NCBI GenBank assembly: GCA_964556425.1
Contig: CAZKWC010000108.1
Coordinates: 1 to 6,188 of the forward strand
DNA from: JALQUL01 sp964556425
GTDB lineage: Bacteria > Pseudomonadota > Gammaproteobacteria > Burkholderiales > Burkholderiaceae_C
Length of the DNA stretch: 6,188 bases
Direction of reading: 5' to 3'
Both the position numbers and the translations under genes were made by a program. Numbering within the stretch: position 1 is the first letter of the stretch; each line of letters opens with the position of its first letter. The notes under the pieces are model-generated. The model had not been told where the DNA came from. It made no database searches and saw nothing but the letters and a program-made list of their open reading frames with translations. Shown in pieces: positions 1 through 5,657 of the stretch.

Positions 1-1611
1 CATCAAAACCCCACCATTTTGAATTTCGGTTTTTACTTTTGTACAACGAGCAAGCGCCTCTATATTCTGTTCTGACTTATAAAACTCAATCGCTTTATCA
101 ATCGCTTGATTGGCTTTTTTATTTTTTTGAAGTTTGGCATAACTAATGGCTCGCCCCCAAGCTATATCGCCATCATCCTCAAAAGATTCAGCGATAAACT
201 CATAAAATTTTTCTGATTCTTTATATCTTTTTTGTTCTAGCAACATAGCGGCATAAGCCATCATGGAAGAATAATGATTACCATTCTTATCTAGCCATAC
301 ATGTAGTTCGTGCATAGCCTCTTGTGTTTGATCTAAGGCTTGGTGTGCTTGTACCAACTTCAAAATATTGTCTTCATTATTGGTATTACAAGCAACTGCT
401 GCTTGAGCATAGGCTAAAGCCATTTTTAAATCGGCAGGCGATTTTGTTTTCTTTTCTAATATTAAATTGGCTATCGCAAAATACCCTATCGGATACTCTT
501 GGTCAACTTCTATGACTAGATGAAAATTCTCTACTGCTTTATCTGCTTGGCCTAAATGTTCATAACACCGACCTAGCCTATAAAACTCAATATCTTGGGT
601 GAATAATTGTTTTTGCTTTAAAGCTTCTAAAATTGGCAAGGCTTTTGCGTAATTGGCTTGCTGATAATAAATAGAGCTTTCAAACCAAAGTGAATTAAAA
701 TCATTTGGGTCTATTTTTTGCCCCATCAATGCATACTGTAAAGCATTATTAAAATCATTTTGTTTCAAATAACTACGAGTAAGACCATTTATCGGGATTA
801 GCCAATCAGGTGACACTTGGAGTGCTTTTTTCCATAATTCAATTGCTGCAGACAGGTCATTTAAATTTTGCAAACTCATAGCCCAGTTGTGGAGTAGGGC
901 TGGGTGTGAACTCATTTTTTGATGGGCCGTCTCGAAAAATTTGACAGCCCAACTAGGCTCTTTATGAAGCAATATTGTGCCCAAATTATAGCCAACCGCA
1001 TAACCACAATACAATTGTGTGTGTGGCAATTGAGCTATTTTTAAAGCCTGTTCTAATTGATTGGTATTTTTATATAAACAAGCCAAACCATAGGCAGCCC
1101 TAAAACTATTTTCAAATATTTTTAAACATTCCTGATAGTGATAAATGGCTTTTTTAAAGTCTTCTTCTCTTTCGTATAAGTCGGCTAATGCCAAATGCAA
1201 ACCAAAATGCTGAGGCTCTAGTTTTAATCCTTTTAAAGCGGTTTGAATGCTTTCTTTGGAAGAAATTGAGTCATCGATAAAACCGTTTAAAACTTCTAGC
1301 CATAGGGTTCCTGCATAGTGAGGGAACTCTTTTTTAACATGCTTGAAAGTTTTCAAAAAGTCAGCAAAAACCTCATCAGACTCATCATTTTCAACTTCTT
1401 CATCGTCTTCTTCGTCGTCGTATTCATCATGCTCATCAGGTGCACTTTTATACTGTAAGCGGGCTAAGCACACCCATGACTCGGCATAACTGGGGTACTT
1501 TTTACAAAGTTCTTGAGCCGCATCTACATCAAAAATATCAACATCATCTTGTAGGTAGAGTTCTTTAATTTGTTCAGCTAACTCTTTGGGTAAGGCATTT
1601 AAGTAATTCAT
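1..1611 (-). CDS. TPR-repeat protein, C-terminus cut off by window edge
   Basis: An uninterrupted frame of 537 codons starts at the ATG complementary to 1609-1611 and is still open at base 1, so the C-terminus lies outside the window. The ATG is the only plausible start: no ATG, GTG or TTG precedes it in frame before the stop at 1675-1677. There is no signal peptide or membrane segment, so the protein is probably cytoplasmic. From about residue 137 onward the sequence is helical repeats with TPR spacing and A/G/Y/F/P positions. The clearest units are about 137-170, 238-271, 272-305, 342-375, 451-484 and 485-518. Residues about 58-81 form a very acidic Asp/Glu-rich insert between a half-repeat at the N-terminus and the main array. 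TPR arrays bind proteins, and I see no catalytic domain. It follows the RDD gene by 14 nt with no clear Shine-Dalgarno, which suggests co-transcription and perhaps coupled translation. Specific function is unknown. Confidence 0.85.
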   Translation of the reverse strand, partial: MNYLNALPKELAEQIKELYLQDDVDIFDVDAAQELCKKYPSYAESWVCLARLQYKSAPDEHDEYDDEEDDEEVENDESDEVFADFLKTFKHVKKEFPHYAGTLWLEVLNGFIDDSISSKESIQTALKGLKLEPQHFGLHLALADLYEREEDFKKAIYHYQECLKIFENSFRAAYGLACLYKNTNQLEQALKIAQLPHTQLYCGYAVGYNLGTILLHKEPSWAVKFFETAHQKMSSHPALLHNWAMSLQNLNDLSAAIELWKKALQVSPDWLIPINGLTRSYLKQNDFNNALQYALMGQKIDPNDFNSLWFESSIYYQQANYAKALPILEALKQKQLFTQDIEFYRLGRCYEHLGQADKAVENFHLVIEVDQEYPIGYFAIANLILEKKTKSPADLKMALAYAQAAVACNTNNEDNILKLVQAHQALDQTQEAMHELHVWLDKNGNHYSSMMAYAAMLLEQKRYKESEKFYEFIAESFEDDGDIAWGRAISYAKLQKNKKANQAIDKAIEFYKSEQNIEALARCTKVKTEIQNGGVLM

Positions 1612-1625
1612 ATCGGTTTGTATTA

Positions 1626-2273
1626 TTATTTTTGATTTTGTTCGCTTAATAATTTTTCGTGGTAAAGCTTGTTTTCAGGATCCATTTTTATTCTATTTTT
1701 ATAGTCCGCCACAACCTCTGTTCTACAAATCCAATCATGCAAATGCTTCTCCTTTAATAATACAAAAAAAAGTATTCTTAAAAAAAACGGGATAAATAAA
1801 TCAGGCAGAAACTTTAAGGTTTGACGCAACAACATTTTTAAAACACTTGGCTTACTGCCATCGGCACGAAGCACACCTAAGTCAAATAATCTTTTACCAA
1901 ATGAGGCAGAAAAAGCATCCATTAAGGCAGGTAAATAAAAACTCAATAACAAAGCCGCTGCCAATAAACCTAAATGACTGTCATCTATGAGCGCGAACCA
2001 TAAGAATAAAAATAAAGCGACTGAAATGCTTAAATCAATTCCTGCTGCTATTAATCGAAGCAGCACTTGAGCCGCTGGCATTGTTTTATCTACTTTGACA
2101 GGAGCCGACTGTTGGGCTTGTAAAGGAGTAAAAGATGGGGATGACAAATCGTGGGTGGAAGCAGTTGCCGAGTTGGCATCTAAACTATTAGAACAAAAAT
2201 AACAGCTTTTTTTAATTTGCGGATTGTGCTTGAGGCAATTTGGACATTGAGACAGGTAAGGATATTGCTGCAT
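1626..2273 (-). CDS. RDD-family membrane protein with N-terminal zinc-ribbon-like motif
   Basis: This 215-residue protein begins with a CxxC-x10-CxxC pattern (C10, C13, C24, C27), as in small zinc ribbons. A Ser/Thr/Gln/Ala-rich linker runs to about residue 65. An RDD domain follows. R73 and D80 lie at the start of the first hydrophobic segment (about 81-96). A second segment spans about 101-119. The loop FGKRLFDLGV (125-134) follows, then a third segment at about 156-173 and the closing motif HDWICRTEVV (179-188), which matches the usual 'HD....T.VV' end. The last 27 residues are charged and probably cytoplasmic. RDD proteins are inner-membrane proteins, mostly uncharacterised, with some linked to ion exchange or transport. 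The zinc ribbon is presumably on the cytoplasmic side. The gene is first in a minus-strand pair with the TPR gene. No convincing Shine-Dalgarno precedes the ATG. The third membrane segment is encoded across two runs of eight T in the coding strand. Confidence 0.87.
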   Translation of the reverse strand: MQQYPYLSQCPNCLKHNPQIKKSCYFCSNSLDANSATASTHDLSSPSFTPLQAQQSAPVKVDKTMPAAQVLLRLIAAGIDLSISVALFLFLWFALIDDSHLGLLAAALLLSFYLPALMDAFSASFGKRLFDLGVLRADGSKPSVLKMLLRQTLKFLPDLFIPFFLRILFFVLLKEKHLHDWICRTEVVADYKNRIKMDPENKLYHEKLLSEQNQK

Positions 2274-2383
2274 GAGTCTGATACGCTTTATGAGTTCAGA
2301 ACATCGTTTATTTCAAGCTCTATGTAATTAGATAAGTTATAAGGTAACAGGCTAAAAGCCACACTTGTCTACACATAAAATGC

Positions 2384-2397
2384 CATCAAAATTGATG
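2384..2397. repeat. 14-bp operator-like dyad
   Basis: CATCAA and TTGATG form perfect 6-bp arms around a 2-base AA centre, about 110 bp upstream of the RDD gene start. The size and symmetry would suit a dimeric regulator. It matches no operator I recognise, and in AT-rich DNA a dyad of this length can arise by chance. Confidence 0.4.
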
Positions 2398-2480
2398 CCT
2401 TCAATTAATTTAAAATCAAGAATACTCTGACATAACCGCTCACAAGCCTCGTGGCAAATGCATATACAAACTACTTTCAA

Positions 2481-2520
2481 TAATGGTTAATTCATAGCCC
2501 TAACTATGCGTTAACCATTA
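2481..2520. repeat. 40-nt two-step inverted repeat (stem-loop)
   Basis: The outer arms TAATGGTTAA (2481-2490) and TTAACCATTA (2511-2520) are perfect 10-bp complements. Inside them, after a 2x2 mismatch (TT against CG), CATAG (2493-2497) pairs with CTATG (2504-2508) around the 6-base loop CCCTAA. That gives 15 pairs in 40 nt, well beyond chance for a short AT-rich spacer. There is no T-run on either side, so it is not a classic intrinsic terminator. It could be a regulator site, an RNA structure in a long leader, or a small palindromic repeat element. No second copy is present in this window. Confidence 0.75.
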
Positions 2521-2544
2521 GCCAAGTCGTTCATTTTTATTGGC
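2521..2544. repeat. Short inverted repeat with 14-base loop
   Basis: GCCAA (2521-2525) is complementary to TTGGC (2540-2544) across a 14-base loop. Alone it is weak. It is listed because it abuts the 40-nt dyad exactly and lies 2 bases before the next palindrome. Confidence 0.35.
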
Positions 2545-2546
2545 AG

Positions 2547-2558
2547 CTTGCCGGCAAG
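2547..2558. repeat. 12-bp perfect palindrome CTTGCCGGCAAG
   Basis: This perfect, centre-symmetric 12-mer has a GC-rich core, unlike its AT-rich surroundings. With no loop it is more likely a DNA-binding site than an RNA hairpin. It sits about 275 bp from both divergent start codons. I cannot assign it to a known regulator. Confidence 0.45.
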
Positions 2559-2832
2559 TGTTGAATTATGTTGCTAGTTCTTCAAGAGCTTTATTTTAAA
2601 CTCAATTAATTAATTTTGATAATTAATATACGTCAATTCATCTAACTGTTTGATTGGCTTAACTGCTTAAGTCACTAAAATTCATACACTTTAGAGTTGT
2701 CTCGCCCTCATTTGAGGGGCATCTAGGGCTTGTTTTATCCATTTTTTAGACTTTTTAACTTATAAATGATCAATTTCAACCGATAATTAGACTATCCATT
2801 GATCTTTTTACTCCGACTGCTTGTTTTATATC

Positions 2833-3720
2833 ATGACTGCACTTTCCGCTATTCACACCTCACAACTGTCTTCACTGCCCTTATTAGCCCGAGGTAAAGT
2901 CAGAGATAACTATGCTGTGAGTACTGACCGAATTTTAATGGTCGCCTCCGATCGCTTAAGTGCTTTTGATGTGGTCATGGGTGAGCCTATTCCTGGAAAA
3001 GGGGCCCTGCTTACGCAAATGGCTTTGTTTTGGTTTGCTCAGTTAGGTCATATTTGCCCTAATCATTTAACAGGGGATGCCCCAGAAAGTGTGGTGAGCC
3101 CAACCGACTTACCACAAGTCGTAGGCCGCTCGATGTTGGTCAAACGCCTCAGACCTATTCCAGTAGAAGCTGTGGTACGTGGCTATTTGGCTGGCAGTGG
3201 CTGGAAAGAATATCAAGAATCCCAAAGCGTATGTGGTGTGGCACTACCTGCCGGTTTAAAAAACGCCAGTCAACTTCCAGAGCCAATTTACACCCCTGCA
3301 GCCAAAGCAGAAATGGGTGAACATGATGAAAACATCACTTTCGAAAAAACAGTCGAAATGATTGGCTTACCACTAGCCACCAAAATTCGTGACTTGAGTT
3401 TACAAATTTATAGTGCAGCCCGCGAAATTGCGGCAAAAAAAGGCATCATTATTGCCGATACTAAATTTGAATTTGGCCTTGATGATCAAGATCAACTGGT
3501 TTTAATGGATGAGGTATTAACCCCCGACTCATCGCGGTTTTGGCCTGCAGAAAGTTATAAGGAAGGGCAAAACCCACCTAGTTACGATAAACAATTTGTA
3601 CGTGACTGGTTAGAAAGCCAACCCTGGAATAAAACCGCGCCAGCCCCTCAATTACCAGAACATGTCATTGCTGCAACTACTGCCAAATATCAAGAGGCTT
3701 GGCAGCGTTTGAGCCAGTAA
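2833..3720 (+). CDS. purC: Phosphoribosylaminoimidazole-succinocarboxamide synthase (SAICAR synthetase)
   Basis: PurC joins CAIR and aspartate with ATP to give SAICAR in de novo purine synthesis, in the cytoplasm. The ATG at 2833 gives 295 residues. An in-frame TTG at 2821 would add four residues but has no support. Visible motifs in order are GKVRDNY (21-27, nucleotide-binding region), ASDRLSAFD (38-46), IPGKG (53-57), the signature PVEAVVRGYLAGSGWKEY (110-127), the EMGEHDEN segment (about 150-157), ADTKFEFG (208-215) and the MDEVLTPDSSRFWP block (225-238). All key blocks are intact. The length fits the long form found in betaproteobacteria and yeast. No Shine-Dalgarno is visible before the ATG. 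It stands alone as a purine gene here: the neighbour upstream is divergent and the genes downstream make nucleotide sugars. A terminator-like hairpin follows. Confidence 0.97.
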   Translation: MTALSAIHTSQLSSLPLLARGKVRDNYAVSTDRILMVASDRLSAFDVVMGEPIPGKGALLTQMALFWFAQLGHICPNHLTGDAPESVVSPTDLPQVVGRSMLVKRLRPIPVEAVVRGYLAGSGWKEYQESQSVCGVALPAGLKNASQLPEPIYTPAAKAEMGEHDENITFEKTVEMIGLPLATKIRDLSLQIYSAAREIAAKKGIIIADTKFEFGLDDQDQLVLMDEVLTPDSSRFWPAESYKEGQNPPSYDKQFVRDWLESQPWNKTAPAPQLPEHVIAATTAKYQEAWQRLSQ

Positions 3721-3730
3721 TTTTTAATCT

Positions 3731-3775
3731 CCCAATCAAAGGCATACATTGCCTTCTTGGGCTCCCTACACTTTT
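3731..3775 (+). terminator. Weak terminator-like hairpin after purC
   Basis: CCCAA (3731-3735) pairs with TTGGG (3757-3761). Inside, AAGGCA (3739-3744) pairs with TGCCTT (3750-3755) around a 5-base loop, with a small asymmetric internal loop between the two stems. The T-run (TTTT at 3772-3775) is short and starts about 10 bases after the stem, so termination would be inefficient at best. Its position, 10 bases after the purC stop and 31 bases before rfbF, suits partial separation of purC from the sugar genes. Confidence 0.4.
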
Positions 3776-3792
3776 ACTATTATTGCGAAACT

Positions 3793-4575
3793 ATGAAAGC
3801 AGTCATTTTAGCCGGTGGTCTTGGAACTCGTATTAGCGAAGAATCAGCTACAAAACCTAAACCAATGATTGAAATTGGTGGTAAGCCTATTTTGTGGCAC
3901 ATCATGAAAATTTATTCTCATCATGGTATTCGTGATTTTGTGATTTGTTGTGGTTACAAAGGTTACGTAATCAAAGAATATTTTGCCAATTATTTTTTGC
4001 ATATGTCAGATGTGACCTTTGATATGCAGGCCAATAAAATGGAAGTGCATCATCAACATGCGGAACCTTGGCGCGTTACATTAGTAGATACTGGTGAACA
4101 CACCTTAACAGGTGGCCGTTTAAAACGAGTTGCTGACTATTTAAAAGATGAAGAAGCTTTTTGCTTCACCTATGGTGACGGCGTCTCTAATGTCGATATC
4201 ACCGCATTATTAAAGTTCCATAAAGACCATGGCAAATTAGCCTCGATTACCTCGGTACAACCTCCTGGACGTTATGGTGCACTCAATATGTCGAGCCAAG
4301 TACCAGGTCAGGTCATGGGCTTCACCGAAAAACCACCAGGCGATGGTGGAGCTATTAACGGCGGCTTTTTTGTACTCAATCCTAAAGTCATTGATTACAT
4401 TGCAGATGACCAAACCCCTTGGGAATCACAACCCTTAGAAAGATTGGCCAAAGAAGGACAAATGATGGCCTACCATCATGAGGACTTTTGGCAACCCATG
4501 GATACCTTGCGCGATAAAAATTTACTCGAAGACTTATGGAGTAAGAACAAGGCGCCTTGGAAAGTCTGGGAGTAA
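3793..4575 (+). CDS. rfbF: Glucose-1-phosphate cytidylyltransferase
   Basis: RfbF makes CDP-glucose and pyrophosphate from CTP and glucose-1-phosphate, the first committed step toward CDP-linked deoxysugars of surface glycans. The ATG at 3793 gives 260 residues, close to the family's roughly 257. The protein begins directly with the nucleotidyltransferase signature LAGGLGTR (6-13), followed by KPKPM (21-25) and IGGKPILWHIM (28-38). YGDGVSNVD (127-135) carries the metal-binding Asp. GFTEKP (176-181) and NGGFFV (189-194) line the sugar site. The C-terminus ends in the family-typical PWKVWE. An in-frame TTG at 3757 would add 12 residues, but they fall in the purC-side hairpin and do not resemble the family. 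There is no clear Shine-Dalgarno. The stop is 2 nt before the rfbG ATG, so the two are co-translated from one operon. Confidence 0.97.
   Translation: MKAVILAGGLGTRISEESATKPKPMIEIGGKPILWHIMKIYSHHGIRDFVICCGYKGYVIKEYFANYFLHMSDVTFDMQANKMEVHHQHAEPWRVTLVDTGEHTLTGGRLKRVADYLKDEEAFCFTYGDGVSNVDITALLKFHKDHGKLASITSVQPPGRYGALNMSSQVPGQVMGFTEKPPGDGGAINGGFFVLNPKVIDYIADDQTPWESQPLERLAKEGQMMAYHHEDFWQPMDTLRDKNLLEDLWSKNKAPWKVWE
4568..4572 (+). promoter_or_regulatory. Ribosome binding site for rfbG
   Basis: GGGAG lies 5 bases before the ATG at 4578 and supports that start over the in-frame TTG at 4557. The bases also encode the conserved final Trp-Glu of RfbF, so the match may partly reflect protein constraint. 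It is the only purine-rich Shine-Dalgarno-like match at a start codon in this window. Confidence 0.55.
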
Positions 4576-4577
4576 AA

Positions 4578-5657
4578 ATGCGTTCAGCACTTCCCAATCC
4601 AGATTTTTGGCGTGGCAAAAAAGTTTTATTAACGGGGCATACCGGTTTTAAGGGCAGTTGGTTATTGCATTGGCTCAATCTTCTAGGTGCCAATGTCACC
4701 GGACTCGCCCTGGCACCCAATACCCAGCCCAATTTATTTGATTTGCTCAACCCCAGCCCAAGTCAGCATCATGTAGTGGACATTCAAGATGCTAAACGCA
4801 CGGCGCAAGTCATCCAATCAGTTAATCCAGATATTATTTTGCATCTGGCGGCTCAACCTTTGGTTCGTTTGTCTTACCAAGATCCAATTGGCACCTTTAA
4901 TGCCAACGTAATGGGCACCGCTCATGTATTAGAAGCGGCTCGTTTTTGTTCTAACTTAAAAGCCATCGTAGCCATTACCACTGACAAAGTTTATGAAAAT
5001 CGTGAATGGGTACATCCCTATCGCGAATCTGACCCTTTAGGCGGTTACGACCCCTACAGCGCCAGCAAAGCGGCCTGCGAAATTGTGATTAGCAGCTACC
5101 GCAGGTCTTTTTTCCTCAATCAAGGTGTTCAGCTAGTAAGTGCTCGTGCTGGTAACGTAATTGGAGGGGGAGATTGGTCCGCCGATCGAATCATTCCAGA
5201 CGCTGTTAAAGCTTGGTCCAATGGTCAAGCATTAAGTGTTAGAAGGCCAGCGGCAGTCAGACCATGGCAACACGTCATAGAGCCCTTATGCGGTTATTTA
5301 TTACTGGCCGAAAAAGCCTACCAAAACACTTCTAACTCTTTGGAAGCTGCCTGGAATTTTGGTCCTAACACCCATGAAGCGGGATCCGTTAGGCAAGTGA
5401 TTGAACTGGCACAAAAAGCTTTTGGCAAAGGTCAAGTCACCTGGGGCGATGGCAATGAAGGTCCTCACGAGGCCGGTTTGTTATTACTCGACGCCTCATT
5501 ATCCCGTACGCATTTAAGTCAACAAGCGGTCTTTAATTTAGCCCAAACCGTCACCATGACGCTTGATTGGTACCGCAACTTTATGGCCGGAGCCAGTGCT
5601 CAAGCGCTCTGCCTTAGCGACATTCAAGCTTATCAAACTGCCTGCCAAAATGACTAA
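4578..5657 (+). CDS. rfbG: CDP-glucose 4,6-dehydratase
   Basis: RfbG converts CDP-glucose to CDP-4-dehydro-6-deoxy-D-glucose with a tightly bound NAD+, the branch point for CDP-linked 6-deoxy and 3,6-dideoxy sugars. The 359 residues match the usual length. It is an extended short-chain dehydrogenase. The family N-terminus NPDFWRGKKV leads into the NAD motif TGHTGFKG (19-26). LHLAAQPLVRLSY (88-100) is typical. The catalytic set is complete: T135-D136-K137 in ITTDKVYEN, and Y160xxxK164 in YSASK. ARAGNVIGGGDW (189-200), DRIIPD (203-208) and VRPWQHV (227-233) are family hallmarks. The start is 2 nt after rfbF with a GGGAG site. The next gene's ATG overlaps its last 8 nt, so expression of all three is linked. 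No signs of damage are seen. Confidence 0.97.
   Translation: MRSALPNPDFWRGKKVLLTGHTGFKGSWLLHWLNLLGANVTGLALAPNTQPNLFDLLNPSPSQHHVVDIQDAKRTAQVIQSVNPDIILHLAAQPLVRLSYQDPIGTFNANVMGTAHVLEAARFCSNLKAIVAITTDKVYENREWVHPYRESDPLGGYDPYSASKAACEIVISSYRRSFFLNQGVQLVSARAGNVIGGGDWSADRIIPDAVKAWSNGQALSVRRPAAVRPWQHVIEPLCGYLLLAEKAYQNTSNSLEAAWNFGPNTHEAGSVRQVIELAQKAFGKGQVTWGDGNEGPHEAGLLLLDASLSRTHLSQQAVFNLAQTVTMTLDWYRNFMAGASAQALCLSDIQAYQTACQND

Larger units (their letters stand above)
2274..2832. other. AT-rich divergent intergenic region, no gene seen
   Basis: These 559 bases separate the minus-strand RDD/TPR pair from plus-strand purC. No reading frame of credible length, tRNA or known riboswitch is visible. The region is AT-rich with several inverted repeats (listed separately) and an AT-only patch around 2603-2629. 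Promoter candidates are weak. Toward the RDD gene, the complement of 2311-2316 reads TTGAAA and, 18 bp on, the complement of 2287-2292 reads CATAAA, but this leaves an almost leaderless mRNA. Toward purC, GATAAT at 2782-2787 resembles a -10 box without a good -35, and TATAAA at 2761-2766 is another candidate. A short hairpin (CCCTC 2705-2709 with GAGGG 2714-2718) precedes a T-rich stretch. No PurR-type operator was recognised. Confidence 0.7.

Noticed and set aside
324..515. Plus-strand open frame of 63 codons
   Set aside because: It lies wholly antisense to the well-supported TPR gene and its translation resembles no known protein.
2287..2316. Minus-strand TTGAAA-18-CATAAA promoter for the RDD gene
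   Set aside because: The match is moderate and the implied leader is only about six bases. It is mentioned in the intergenic entry but is too weak to list as a feature.
2290..2331. Thirteen-codon plus-strand open frame beginning with ATG
   Set aside because: Too short, with no ribosome binding site. It overlaps the probable promoter region of the RDD gene.
2401..2611. Direct repeat TCAATTAATT at 2401-2410 and 2602-2611
   Set aside because: Ten AT-rich bases repeated in AT-rich spacer are expected by chance. No other repeat structure links them.
2821..2832. TTG start for purC adding four residues
   Set aside because: The ATG at 2833 gives the family-like N-terminus, and no Shine-Dalgarno supports the TTG.
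3757..3792. TTG start for rfbF adding twelve residues
   Set aside because: The family starts at MKAVILAGG. The extra residues fall in a hairpin and do not look like coding sequence.
4557..4577. TTG start for rfbG overlapping rfbF
   Set aside because: The ATG at 4578 has a GGGAG site 5 bases upstream and gives the usual protein length.
4388..4750. Minus-strand open frame of 120 codons
   Set aside because: It is antisense across the rfbF/rfbG junction. Both sense genes have complete family motifs, so this is a shadow frame.
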